Shown here one piece after another: positions 28,735 through 37,597 of a stretch of 64,000 bases of DNA; position 1 is the first letter of the stretch; every line of letters begins with the position of its first letter. Source of the stretch: Bradyrhizobium vignae (GTDB taxonomy: Bacteria > Pseudomonadota > Alphaproteobacteria > Rhizobiales > Xanthobacteraceae); NCBI RefSeq assembly GCF_004114425.1, contig NZ_RDQF01000008.1, forward strand, positions 124,001 to 188,000, in the 5' to 3' direction. The notes under the pieces are model-generated. The model saw nothing but the letters and a program-made list of their open reading frames with translations. It had not been told where the DNA came from and searched no databases. A program made the translations under genes and the position numbers.

Positions 28735-29505
28735 ATGGACACCCTCAATCCCGACCATCCGCCTCTCGTCATGACGCGAGCAGAGCACGCGCCACCTGTC
28801 TGGAAGTTCTGGGGTACGGCGCTGTGGGGCCTCTTCATCTTCGTCGCGATGTTCGTCGGCCAGATCGGCGCCGTCGTTCTGCTGGCGGCGCAGCGTGGCC
28901 TCCCCATGGACCTCGCCTCGCTCCAGCTCGTCGGCCATGAGCCCCAGACGCTCGCGCTCTCGGTCATCATGGGCCTGCCGGCAACGCTTCTTGCGGTCTG
29001 GCTCGCGATCCGCATCAAGAAGGCCTCCTTTGTCGACTATCTCGCGCTGCATTGGACGTCCTGGAAGCAGCTGCTGCTCGGCGCCGTCGGCCTCATCCTG
29101 ATCGTGCTGGTCTGGGAGACGATGTCGCGCGCACTCGGCCGCGAGGCGACACCGGGCTTCATGACCGATCTGTTGAAATCGGGACGCGACAAGGGCGCTG
29201 CGCTGTTGCTTCTGTTCGCCTTCAGCGTGGCCGCGCCGATGTCGGAAGAGATTCTGGCGCGAGGCTTTCTCTATCGCGGCTGGTCCGCGAGCTTCCTGCG
29301 CGTGCCCGGCGCGATCCTCTTGTCGTCGCTGGTCTGGACAATCGTGCACCTGCAATACGACATCTACTTCCTCGCCGAGGTCTTCACCATCGGCCTGTGG
29401 TTCGGCTACATGCGCTATCGCGCCGGCTCGCTGTGGCTCACCATCGTGCTCCATGCGCTGAACAATCTGACCGCGGTGGTGCTGACGATGTGGGTGGGGG
29501 GCTGA
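28735..29505 (+). CDS. CPBP family intramembrane metalloprotease
   Basis: 256 residues with about six membrane helices. The CPBP/Abi (CAAX protease) motifs are present: APMSEEILARGFLYRG (EExxxR), SLVWTIVHLQYD (FxxxH-like) and VLHALNNLTAVV (HxxxN/B). Rce1-related intramembrane glutamate proteases of bacteria have varied roles, including bacteriocin processing and regulated proteolysis. Substrate unknown. It starts at ATG 28735, shortly after the type B repeat. Confidence 0.87.
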   Translation: MDTLNPDHPPLVMTRAEHAPPVWKFWGTALWGLFIFVAMFVGQIGAVVLLAAQRGLPMDLASLQLVGHEPQTLALSVIMGLPATLLAVWLAIRIKKASFVDYLALHWTSWKQLLLGAVGLILIVLVWETMSRALGREATPGFMTDLLKSGRDKGAALLLLFAFSVAAPMSEEILARGFLYRGWSASFLRVPGAILLSSLVWTIVHLQYDIYFLAEVFTIGLWFGYMRYRAGSLWLTIVLHALNNLTAVVLTMWVGG

Positions 29506-29769
29506 GCGCTCGCCTGCCGCTTCCCCAACTGCGGCGGCTCCGAAAGACCCGCGGTGTCTCAGCGGGTCAGATTGGTGTTGCCGTCCGCTGCCTTGCAAGT
29601 TCCCGGCTCTATCGGGCATCCCAAGGTAGAAGAGGCTTGTCACGCATCCCCTTGTCGGCTTGAATGCGGAAATTAGCTAGGGGGCGCCGTCGCACGCGAC
29701 ACACGGCCCCCGCCCAACTTTTTATTTTGATTTTCGAGCTTTGTCCCACGCGCTACGATTGGAGGGGCC

Positions 29770-31098
29770 ATGTCCGATTTAACGATTTTCATCAGCCACA
29801 AGATGCCGAAGGATAGTGAGGCGGCTCGCCGTATCGGAAATTTGATTGCCTCGTACTCTGGCAACAAAATCAAGATCGTCCTTGCGGAGGATTTTCAGAA
29901 GGGAAGAGAACTCAGTCCGGAGATCACAGCAGCGATCCAGAGTGCGGATCTCTTTCTGCTGCTCTACACTGGCGAGGATCAGGATTGGGGATACTGTCTG
30001 CTCGAGGCTGGCCAATTCCAAACGGCTCTGAGCAAAGACGAAAAAAGATCCATTGTCGTGTTTCACGATCCGAGCGTTAGCAAGCCAAGAGCGCTGAGCC
30101 AGTACATATCGGTGCCGATATCGTCGGATCAGGTTTACGATTTCCTGGAGCAATTATACGTCGAAAGAGATATTTACCCAGGTATTGATACGGCGTTCTT
30201 GCGCAAGACTGCCACCGACATCTGCAGATGGTTCGACTATACGCACGTCACCGCGATCAATTTTGATCTCGTGCCAAACTTCTCAATCGAATTGAGCCGC
30301 ACGGAACAGAATGAAGACTGCCTGGAGCTGGAGAATCTGCCAGCGGATGCGCTATTCATGGGAACCCAGGGTTGGGAGGCGCTGTTCGGGAAGGATGTGT
30401 CAACGGGCGCTTGGAACTGGAAGGATTTGTCCTCCGATTGGGTCGATCGCGACATCTACGAGCCTGAACTCGCGCGGATGCTGAGGAGCGCCTGCAAGAA
30501 GAAGGCGCCCTTGGGATGTTTCATTCGTCCCACCGGTTCTGACGACCTGTTCCGGCTCACACTTCGGCGCTACGAGGAGATCGACGGCGCGAGTCGATTG
30601 AAGTTCTACTTCACTGCAGCGCCGATCGACATTCCGATCTTCGGAATCCATGACACCACAAACAAGGAGGAACTTGCGGTCTACAACATGATCAACATCA
30701 CTTGGTACGCACGACGAAAGCTGATTGATCAATTGTATGACGAACTGTTGGGATACGTGAATTCGTCGCAAGTTGAAGCCGTAAAAGTCCGTAGCGTTGT
30801 CTTGAAAATACGGGACGAACTGCGAAGTCTAGAAATACAGAGCAATATACGCGGGCTTTCGAAGCCGATGGATGCTCGCGGCGTGGCGCCTCTGACCAAG
30901 ACCATGAAGGATGAGGTCAGCTGGAACGACCTGCTGAAGAACATACTCGAATGCTCCAGGAAGGAGCCGGTCGACATCAAGACGATCGCGCAATCCCTGT
31001 ATGAGATCGCGAAAATGAACCGCGATTACTATCAGTTGAGCGCACAAAAATATGCCGATATCGCTCAGAATCTCCAGTTGCCCCCGGCACCTCCGTAA
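29770..31098 (+). CDS. TIR-domain protein with unknown C-terminal region
   Basis: 442 residues on visibly AT-richer DNA than its neighbours. Residues 1 to about 125 form a TIR domain: LTIFISHKMPKDSEAARRIG, KIKIVLAEDFQKGRELSPEI, SADLFLLLYTGEDQDWGYCL and LEAGQFQTA. Glu79 in YCLLEAG is where the catalytic glutamate of NADase TIR domains lies. Residues 180-290 are a mixed region (FMGTQGWEALFG, CFIRPTGSDDLFRLTLRRYE) and 330-440 look helical; I cannot assign either. GGAGGGG precedes the ATG at ideal spacing. Prokaryotic TIR proteins of this kind cleave NAD+ or make signalling nucleotides in anti-phage defence; that role is inference. No obvious partner is adjacent. Confidence 0.8.
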   Translation: MSDLTIFISHKMPKDSEAARRIGNLIASYSGNKIKIVLAEDFQKGRELSPEITAAIQSADLFLLLYTGEDQDWGYCLLEAGQFQTALSKDEKRSIVVFHDPSVSKPRALSQYISVPISSDQVYDFLEQLYVERDIYPGIDTAFLRKTATDICRWFDYTHVTAINFDLVPNFSIELSRTEQNEDCLELENLPADALFMGTQGWEALFGKDVSTGAWNWKDLSSDWVDRDIYEPELARMLRSACKKKAPLGCFIRPTGSDDLFRLTLRRYEEIDGASRLKFYFTAAPIDIPIFGIHDTTNKEELAVYNMINITWYARRKLIDQLYDELLGYVNSSQVEAVKVRSVVLKIRDELRSLEIQSNIRGLSKPMDARGVAPLTKTMKDEVSWNDLLKNILECSRKEPVDIKTIAQSLYEIAKMNRDYYQLSAQKYADIAQNLQLPPAPP

Positions 31099-31176
31099 GA
31101 CAGAAACGGCGGCATCCGCGCGGGCGGAGCCGCTCGGTCGGAACGAGTACGATCGGTCGGCGTTCGGTCGTTCGCC

Positions 31177-32100
31177 TCAAGCCACCAGCGCGATCGCCAT
31201 CGGCATCGTGATCGCCGCCAGCATCGTCTGTAGCGTGATGATCTGCGCCAGCAGCGGCGCGTCGCCGCCCATCTGGCGTGCGAGGACATAGGCGCTCGAC
31301 GAGGTCGGCACCGCCGAGCAGATCGCAACGATCGCCAGGCTCTCGCCCGACAGGCCGAACCAGACGGCAAGCGCGAGGGCGAGTGCGGGCATCAGTACCA
31401 GCTTGAAGGCGACGCCGATCGCAGCGGCGGCGCTCGGACGCAGCAGGCCTTCGAGATGCAGCCCCGCGCCGGTGACGAGCAGGCCGATCGCGAGCGAGGA
31501 ACGGCTGAGCGCGTCGGCAACCTCATGCCAGAGCTTTGGCAGCGGCAAGCGGGTGACATTGATGAAGAGGCCGATCGCGCAGGCCCAGATCAGGGGATTG
31601 CGCACCAAGGTCATGACGATGGCGCGGCCGGATTGCTTCTCGGGCGATGCGTAATGGGCGAGCACCGCGACGCTGAACACGTTGACCAGCGGAATGATCG
31701 CGACCATCGCCACCGAAGCGAGCGCCAGCCCGACGTCGCCGAACATGTTGGCGGCCACCGACAGCCCGACGAAGGTCTGCCAGCGCGTCGCGCCCTGGAA
31801 GATCGAGGTGAAGGCGGGGCCGTCGATATCGAGCCGCGAAAGGGCAGGGCGCAGCGCGAGGCACAGCAGCGACATCCCGAGCGCCGACAGCAGCAGCGCG
31901 CCGCCGACGCCGGCGACCGGCACCTTGGAGAGATCCGCCTTCACCAGCGTCTGGATCAGCAGCATCGGGAACAGCACGAAATAAGTCAGCCGCTCCAGCC
32001 CGTGCCACTGCGTGTCGAGCCGCATCAGGCTGCGCTTCAGCACGATGCCGAGCACGATGAGGATGAAGACCGGCAGCAGCGCCGCGACGACGACGGCCAT
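31177..32100 (-). CDS. AEC family transporter (auxin efflux carrier/malonate type)
   Basis: 307 residues, about ten hydrophobic segments, starting AALLPVFILIVLGIVLKRSL. Central features of the AEC fold are visible (FLINVTRLPLPKLWHEVADA, LAIGLLVTGAGLHLEGLL, CSAVPTSSSAYVLARQMGGD). Bacterial members carry dicarboxylates or similar organic anions; the substrate here is unknown. Its ATG lies 3 bases after the ruvX stop, so the two are co-transcribed. Confidence 0.9.
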   Translation of the reverse strand: MAVVVAALLPVFILIVLGIVLKRSLMRLDTQWHGLERLTYFVLFPMLLIQTLVKADLSKVPVAGVGGALLLSALGMSLLCLALRPALSRLDIDGPAFTSIFQGATRWQTFVGLSVAANMFGDVGLALASVAMVAIIPLVNVFSVAVLAHYASPEKQSGRAIVMTLVRNPLIWACAIGLFINVTRLPLPKLWHEVADALSRSSLAIGLLVTGAGLHLEGLLRPSAAAAIGVAFKLVLMPALALALAVWFGLSGESLAIVAICSAVPTSSSAYVLARQMGGDAPLLAQIITLQTMLAAITMPMAIALVA

Positions 32101-32103
32101 GGA

Positions 32104-32595
32104 TCAATCGATCCCCGGGCTGGCGCGAAGATTGGCGAGGCGGTCGAGCGCGCCTTGCAGGATGAAGATCGCGGCATGCTCGTCGATCACCTCGGCGCGC
32201 TTCGCACGGCTGACGTCCATGCCGATCAGCTCGCGCTCGACCGCCGCGGTCGAGAGGCGCTCGTCCCAGAGACCGATGGGAAGCGCGGTCAGGCCGGCAA
32301 GGTTGCGCGCGAAGGCGCGGGTGGATTGCGCGCGCGGGCCCTCGCTGCCGTCCATGTTGATGGGCAGGCCGAGCACGAATCCGGCCGCCTTGCGCTCGGC
32401 CGCGATCGCGAGCAGGCGGGCGGCATCCTGCTTGAACGCCTTGCGGGAGATGGTCTCGACGCCGGTCGCAAGCCGACGATCGGGGTCGGACACGGCAACA
32501 CCGATGGTCTTGGTGCCGAGATCGAGCCCGACCAGCGCGCCGCGCGCGGGCCAATGGGTTGCAGCTTCGACGAGAGGCAGGATAAGAGCCGGCAT
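32104..32595 (-). CDS. ruvX: YqgF/RuvX family putative pre-16S rRNA nuclease
   Basis: 163 residues of the RNase H-like YqgF family: [51 protein letters not shown] and [13 protein letters not shown]. It completes 5' processing of 16S rRNA in E. coli and is essential there. The ATG at 32595 ([15 protein letters not shown]) is more likely than 32613. Confidence 0.94.
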   Translation of the reverse strand: MPALILPLVEAATHWPARGALVGLDLGTKTIGVAVSDPDRRLATGVETISRKAFKQDAARLLAIAAERKAAGFVLGLPINMDGSEGPRAQSTRAFARNLAGLTALPIGLWDERLSTAAVERELIGMDVSRAKRAEVIDEHAAIFILQGALDRLANLRASPGID

Positions 32596-32641
32596 GGCGT
32601 TAGCGCATATCACGCGTCACGCTGCGGAGTGAACCCGGAAC

Positions 32642-32869
32642 ATGGATGCGCTGACATTATTCGGCCTGTTCGCCGTCACGGCAATGCTGGTCACTTATGC
32701 CCTGGAGGATCGCAGCCACTGGTTCGTGCTGCTGTTCGCCGCATCCTGCGCGCTCGGCTCGGCTTACGGTTTCCTCCAGGGCGCCTGGCCGTTCGGCCTG
32801 GTCGAGGCGATCTGGTCCATCGTGGCGCTGCGACGATGGCAGCTGAAGGCGATCGGAAGAAGCGCATGA
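32642..32869 (+). CDS. Small conserved membrane protein
   Basis: 75 residues with two or three hydrophobic stretches (LTLFGLFAVTAMLVTYALED, WFVLLFAASCALGSAYGFLQ, FGLVEAIWSIVALRRW). It is divergent from ruvX and resembles short membrane proteins found beside ruvX in rhizobia. Function unknown. A 35-codon frame (32866-32973) overlaps its stop as ATGA but shows no family features. Confidence 0.7.
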   Translation: MDALTLFGLFAVTAMLVTYALEDRSHWFVLLFAASCALGSAYGFLQGAWPFGLVEAIWSIVALRRWQLKAIGRSA

Positions 32870-32881
32870 GAACGGTGGCGG

Positions 32882-32902
32882 ACAAATGCAGCGATCATTT
32901 GT
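32882..32902. promoter_or_regulatory. Perfect palindrome upstream of the protease-nuclease gene
   Basis: ACAAATG-N7-CATTTGT, with a further GCAAATGTC element six bases on. It is in the 270-base gap before 33139 and could be an operator. AT-rich sequence near 32992-33010 (GGAATAAATATATGG) may hold a promoter. Weak evidence. Confidence 0.3.
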
Positions 32903-33138
32903 GGCAAATGTCACACGGACGGCGCCGCAGACCATGGCATGATGTCGCGTCCTCAGCAGCGCACGTTGATTGACGCTCTGGTTGTTGTGGAATAAATATA
33001 TGGGCCTAAAGTAGTAGGGGCGGTGCCCCGATTTTCAGAACGATCGGCAGCGACCTGCGGTCCGAACCGCGCTGCAACCTTGGCGCAGATTTTCAGGCGC
33101 CGACCATGTCCAATATTCGCCCAGTATTTTGAGAGGTC

Positions 33139-35364
33139 ATGATGCTCATCAAGCCAAGCCTGATCGCGGGCTCAGAAAGGCGATTCAAGCAAGCCGAGTT
33201 CTCACCCGATGCCCTGAACCGTAAATTGGGCGACGGGCCGATCGAGATGACCGTCGAAAAGATACGCCAGCGCCAGCGCCAGCTCCTGGCCGAGACGCAG
33301 GACGTGCAGGCGGCCGAGATCGGCCTGGAGCGAATTCTCCAGGGCAATGATCTCGACAGCATCAATTACCTGGCCAAGGGAACGGCCGCCTCGCGCCCGG
33401 TCTGCCGCATTCAACTCAGGGATCTCAAGTCGAACCTGCTCGGCTATGGCTCGGGCTTTCTGATCGGACCCGGCCTGCTGCTGACGAACCATCATGTCTT
33501 CGGTACGCCGGCCGAGGCGGCCAATTCGATTGCCGATTTCAACTATGAATTGGATGTTTCGGGACAGGAGCGTGTGCCGGTGCGGTTCGGATTCGAGCCG
33601 GGCAAATTCTTCTACACCAACGACAGGCTGGATTTCTCGGTCGTTGCGGTGGCGCCGACCTCGCTGTCAGGCAACGAGGGGCTCGAGGATTGGGGATGGC
33701 TGCCGCTGAGCGGCGCGCCCGGCAAGGCAGACCCCGGCGAGTACCTCACCATCATCCAGCATCCCAGCGGTCAGATGAAGCAGGTCTGCGTCCGCGAGAA
33801 CAAGCTGCTCAAATATGTCGGCGACTTCCTCTGGTACAACACCGATACGACGGCCGGATCATCGGGATCGCCGGCGTTCAACCGCTTCTGGCAGGTGGTC
33901 GCGCTGCACCACAGTGGCGTTCCTCGGAAGGATGCGCAGGGCCGCACCCTGACCAAGGACGGCAAGGTGTGGAAGCCGACGATGGACGAATCCTCGATCG
34001 ACTGGATCGCCAATGAAGGCATCCGGATCAGCGCGATCGTCGCCGATCTCAAAGTTGCGATTGGTTCTCATCCCTTGATCAGGCCGGTGCTCGATGAGGA
34101 GGAGCCGCCGATCCGGGACGAGGTCGCGAAAGTCCGGCCGCCGGCCCCCGCGCCTGCTTTCGGTGCCAATGCCTGGGTCGAGCAATCCCTCGACGGGACC
34201 TCGCTCGTGGTTCCGATCCGCGTGCCGTTGCCGATGTTCAGGACGGAAATTCCGATGCCTCCGCCGGCGCCCGTGCAGGGCCCGCCGGGAGGCAACGGCG
34301 GAGCACCGAACGGCGGCATGCACAATGGCGGCAAGCCGTTGATCGCCCCACCGGCGGGCTTGTTGCCCAACATCAGCGCGAAGAACGGCTTGCCGATGGA
34401 GGCCGTGCATATCGATCAGAGCACGCTGAAATCGCGTCCCGGATACAAGGCGAATTTCCTGGGCACCGGCAAGTTCTCGGTGCCGTTGCCGAAGATTCCG
34501 TCCGCTCTCAAGTCCCGGATCGCGATGCTGAAGGGAAGCTCCAAGCAGTCCGAGCTGAAATATTTCAACTACAGCGTCGTCATGAACAAAGAGCGCAGGC
34601 TCGCCTTCTTCAGTTGCGTCAATATCGATGGCGGCAAGCAGCAGGACGTCGGCAAGCGGGAAGGTGATTCCTGGTTGCGCGATCCGCGCATCGACGACGA
34701 CGTCCAGATCGGCGATGAGTTCTACCGCAAGCAGGCCACCTTCGAGGCGGACCGCAGCAAGAATCCGTTCGACCGCGGTCATCTCGTACGCCGTCTGGAT
34801 GCAACCTGGGGCGACACCGTCGCCGCAGCCAAGCAGCATGGCGACGATTCCTTCCATTTCACCAACTGCTCGCCGCAGTTCTTCTCGTTCAATCAGGGCA
34901 AGCAGCTCTGGGCAGGACTGGAGGACTACACGCGTGATGTCCTGCTCGAAGGCGAGGAGAAGGGCATCGTCATGAACGGCCCGGTGTTCGACGGACCGGA
35001 TGCCGACGGATCCGATCTGCCCGATCCGGCCGGCCGGCCGCACAAGGATCCGAGCTTTGGCGGGGTTCAAATCCCGAAATATTTCTGGAAGATCCTGATC
35101 CGGCGCAACGAGGATGGCGACGCGCTCAAAGCGGCGGCGTTCCTGATGAGCCAGCGAAAGCAGGTTATGGAGATAGACCGCATCCAGGAGGCGGATCTGC
35201 TCGAGCGGATGTCCGAAGCAGACGTCAGCGTGTTCCAGGTCTCGATCGCGGATCTGACGAAATTGACCAAGCTCGACTTCGGCAATCTCGCCGACGCGGA
35301 CTCGCACGAGGCAACCTCGGTCGGCCCGCGGCGGATCGAATCCTATGAGGACATTCGGATCTAG
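33139..35364 (+). CDS. Trypsin-like serine protease fused to DNA/RNA non-specific endonuclease
   Basis: 741 residues. Residues 1-85 are a charged helical lead ending LERILQGNDLDSINYLAKG. Residues 90-310 form a trypsin-like protease with the full triad: His119 in LLTNHHVF, Asp165 in DRLDFSVVAV, Ser242 in TTAGSSGSPAF. A Pro/Gly-rich linker (about 330-410, PPGGNGGAPNGG) leads to a NUC1-type nuclease (about 430-700) with the DRGH motif (Asp545-His548), metal-binding Asn576 in HFTNCSPQ and Glu595 in WAGLEDYTR. No signal peptide is seen, so it is probably intracellular. Both active sites look intact. One reading is that proteolysis releases or activates the nuclease in defence, or that it is a toxin; neither is shown. 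The start follows GAGAGG. Confidence 0.88.
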   Translation: MMLIKPSLIAGSERRFKQAEFSPDALNRKLGDGPIEMTVEKIRQRQRQLLAETQDVQAAEIGLERILQGNDLDSINYLAKGTAASRPVCRIQLRDLKSNLLGYGSGFLIGPGLLLTNHHVFGTPAEAANSIADFNYELDVSGQERVPVRFGFEPGKFFYTNDRLDFSVVAVAPTSLSGNEGLEDWGWLPLSGAPGKADPGEYLTIIQHPSGQMKQVCVRENKLLKYVGDFLWYNTDTTAGSSGSPAFNRFWQVVALHHSGVPRKDAQGRTLTKDGKVWKPTMDESSIDWIANEGIRISAIVADLKVAIGSHPLIRPVLDEEEPPIRDEVAKVRPPAPAPAFGANAWVEQSLDGTSLVVPIRVPLPMFRTEIPMPPPAPVQGPPGGNGGAPNGGMHNGGKPLIAPPAGLLPNISAKNGLPMEAVHIDQSTLKSRPGYKANFLGTGKFSVPLPKIPSALKSRIAMLKGSSKQSELKYFNYSVVMNKERRLAFFSCVNIDGGKQQDVGKREGDSWLRDPRIDDDVQIGDEFYRKQATFEADRSKNPFDRGHLVRRLDATWGDTVAAAKQHGDDSFHFTNCSPQFFSFNQGKQLWAGLEDYTRDVLLEGEEKGIVMNGPVFDGPDADGSDLPDPAGRPHKDPSFGGVQIPKYFWKILIRRNEDGDALKAAAFLMSQRKQVMEIDRIQEADLLERMSEADVSVFQVSIADLTKLTKLDFGNLADADSHEATSVGPRRIESYEDIRI

Positions 35365-35399
35365 AGCCTAGGTTCGAGCGGCGGGACCGGCGCAGCATT

Positions 35400-35449
35400 C
35401 GGGTGAGGGAGCGGTGTACTCTCTCGAGACACTGCAAGACCCTCACCCG
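35400..35449. terminator. CGGGTGAGGG/CCCTCACCCG inverted repeat, possible shared terminator
   Basis: Perfect 10-base arms (35400-35409 and 35440-35449) around a 30-base loop between the convergent protease-nuclease and cyclase genes. It resembles part of the type C repeat. No T-run follows, so terminator function is uncertain. Confidence 0.4.
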
Positions 35450-35478
35450 GGGCTGTTGCGACGGAGCCGTGTGGGATG

Positions 35479-36414
35479 TCAGCGGATCGCGATCGGGTTG
35501 ATCATCGCCTGCACGCCGCCGGTCCAGCGCGGCTGTCCCAGCACGAACAGGAATTCGTAGCCCTTGTCTCGGGCGAGCGCGGCGGTGTCCATGTTTTCGA
35601 GGATGTAGGTGCCGTTCATCGCGAGCAGGATCTGGTGCACCTCGAACACGTTCTTGGATTCGAACGGCAGCACCTCGAGCGCCCAGGTGTCGGCACCGAT
35701 CGCGACGACGCCCTTGCTGGTGAGGTACTTCGCGCCCTCGACGCCGAGACCGGGCTCGCCGGCCGAGTAGCGCTTGTCGTCCTTGCCGATCAGGCTAAGC
35801 CAGCCGGTGTGGAAGATGACGACGTCGCCCTGGCGGATCTCGACGTTCTGCTGTTTGGCGGCTTCCTCGATCTCCTTGATGTTGAAGGCGGTACCTTCCT
35901 TCACCACGTCGGTCTTGAAATAGGCCGCCATGTCGAGCAGCACGCCGCGCGTGACCATCGGCGGCACCTTTTCGATGCCGAGCTTCTTCAGCCCGGTCGG
36001 ATCGGCGAAATCGGCGAGCTTGTTGCCGTTGTAGTAGACGTGCTCGACGCCGAGATGGCCGAGGCCGTCTAGCTGGCTGCCGATGCCGACCCAGGTGTCG
36101 AGGATATCGTCATTGTAGGTGGCCTTGTTGGGACCGAGGCCCGGGCTGCCGGCCTGTCCCGGCTGGACCACGGTGATCTTGAAGCTGCGCGGAGGATAGG
36201 CCGGCGTTTGCGGTGTGACGGGAATGCCGAGGGCATAGGTCTTGCCGGTCTTCACCAGCGATGCCGCCTTCACCACGAGCTCGGGCGTCATGTAATTGGC
36301 GGCGCCGATCTCGTCGTTCGGCCCCCATTTCGATTTGGTCCAGTCCTGAGCGCTTGCAGTTCCTGACATCGCCGACAACGCGGCGACACAGCACAACACG
36401 AGTGTATTGCGCAT
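35479..36414 (-). CDS. Exported cyclase-family (kynurenine formamidase-like) protein
   Basis: 311 residues with a signal peptide (MRNTLVLCCVAALSAMSGTA, cleaved near ASA|QD). The body is of the 'putative cyclase' PF04199 family: GAANYMTPELVVKAASLVKT, GIGSQLDGLGHLG, DVVIFHTGWLSLIG and VEGAKYLTSKGVVAIGADTW. The usual HxGTHxD metal motif appears as GSQLDGLGH, as in a subgroup of the family. It is probably a metal-dependent hydrolase acting in the periplasm; substrate unknown. The ATG at 36414 has GGGAGGA upstream. The LysR gene 200 bases away is on the same strand. Confidence 0.85.
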   Translation of the reverse strand: MRNTLVLCCVAALSAMSGTASAQDWTKSKWGPNDEIGAANYMTPELVVKAASLVKTGKTYALGIPVTPQTPAYPPRSFKITVVQPGQAGSPGLGPNKATYNDDILDTWVGIGSQLDGLGHLGVEHVYYNGNKLADFADPTGLKKLGIEKVPPMVTRGVLLDMAAYFKTDVVKEGTAFNIKEIEEAAKQQNVEIRQGDVVIFHTGWLSLIGKDDKRYSAGEPGLGVEGAKYLTSKGVVAIGADTWALEVLPFESKNVFEVHQILLAMNGTYILENMDTAALARDKGYEFLFVLGQPRWTGGVQAMINPIAIR

Positions 36415-36610
36415 CGATAGTCCTCCCGATGTTTTGGCTTCGTTACGGTTTCGCGCTGGCCAGTCTCTCATCCTAACGTAGAATACTCACGCGCTTCAAA
36501 ACTTTTCGAGCGCTGTGATGCGACGGCTGAACGCAGCATCGGCTGCGCGCACTGTGAGTACGACAAATTTGTGACGGCGAATTTCGTGTCGTGGAACGTC
36601 TGCGCTCGCG

Positions 36611-37501
36611 TCAGGCCGCGATGACGTCGTCGTCTTTCTTCAGGCAGGCGGCGAAGCCTTGAAGCGCGCTATATTGATGTCCGGCGCTGCGCTGGATGAA
36701 GAGCGTCTCCGCGCGTGCGTACGAAGGGCTCAGCGTGTGGATCGACACGCTGCCGTGCATCGCACTGCGCTCGACAACCGCGCGCGGCAGCAGCGTCACA
36801 CCCATGTCCGCGGCGACGCAGCCGATCATGCCGTCGAGCGTGCCGAGCTCGAAGCGTGCGGCCGACGGCCAGCCGAACTCGACGAACACCTGTTCGAGCC
36901 GTTGGCGGTAGGTACAGCCGGTGCGGAATACCAGTGCGGTCGGGCCGGACTCCGGCGTGCCGGCGCGCAGCTCGGCGAGCGAAGCCCAGCGCCGCGCGCT
37001 GACCAGCACCAGCTCCTCGCGGAAGGCGCTCGTCGCGGTGAGGTCGTCATGCGTGATGGGCCCCGCGACGAAGGCGCCGTCGAGCGTGCCGTCGAGCACG
37101 CCAGTGACGAGGTCGGCGGTCGGCGCGGTGCGCAAGGAAAGTCGCACCGCGGGAAAGCGGCGGTGGAAATCGGCCAGCAGCGGCGGCAGCCGCACCGCTG
37201 CCGTTGTCTCCATCGAGCCGATGGCGAGCGGTCCCTTTGGCTCGCCGTCGTCACGCGCGGCGAGCAAGGCTTCGCGCGACAGCGCCGCCATCTTTTGCGC
37301 GTAGGGGAGGAGGCGCTTGCCGGCGCCTGTCAGCGTCATGCCGCGGCTGTGGCGCTCGAACAGCGGCGTGCCGATCTCCGCCTCCAGCGCCTTCACGCGC
37401 TGGGTCACGTTCGATTGCACGGTGTTGAGCTCTTCGGCGGCGCGGGTGATGCCGCCGGTGCGGGCGACGGCGGCGAAGGTCTTGATGTCGCTGAGTTCCA
37501 T
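36611..37501 (-). CDS. LysR family transcriptional regulator
   Basis: 296 residues. The N-terminal helix-turn-helix is typical: MELSDIKTFAAVARTGGITR, AAEELNTVQSNVTQRVKALE and GTPLFERHSRGMTLTGAGKR. The effector domain follows from about residue 90. It is divergent from the first nitronate monooxygenase gene with a perfect inverted repeat in the 96-base gap, so it probably controls that gene and itself. Confidence 0.93.
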   Translation of the reverse strand: MELSDIKTFAAVARTGGITRAAEELNTVQSNVTQRVKALEAEIGTPLFERHSRGMTLTGAGKRLLPYAQKMAALSREALLAARDDGEPKGPLAIGSMETTAAVRLPPLLADFHRRFPAVRLSLRTAPTADLVTGVLDGTLDGAFVAGPITHDDLTATSAFREELVLVSARRWASLAELRAGTPESGPTALVFRTGCTYRQRLEQVFVEFGWPSAARFELGTLDGMIGCVAADMGVTLLPRAVVERSAMHGSVSIHTLSPSYARAETLFIQRSAGHQYSALQGFAACLKKDDDVIAA

Positions 37502-37527
37502 GGCGTCGTTCCGCTTTGGAGATGGCA

Positions 37528-37558
37528 GCATTCGCAACAATTCATTTTTCGCGAATGC
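37528..37558. promoter_or_regulatory. Probable LysR-type binding site
   Basis: Perfect 8-base inverted repeat GCATTCGC (37528-37535) / GCGAATGC (37551-37558) with a 15-base AT-rich spacer, centred between the divergent LysR and nitronate monooxygenase starts. Spacing and placement suit a LysR recognition site. Confidence 0.6.
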
Positions 37559-37597
37559 TAGCTGCGCCTAGTCTCGCTGTCCAGAGTGGGAGGATTC

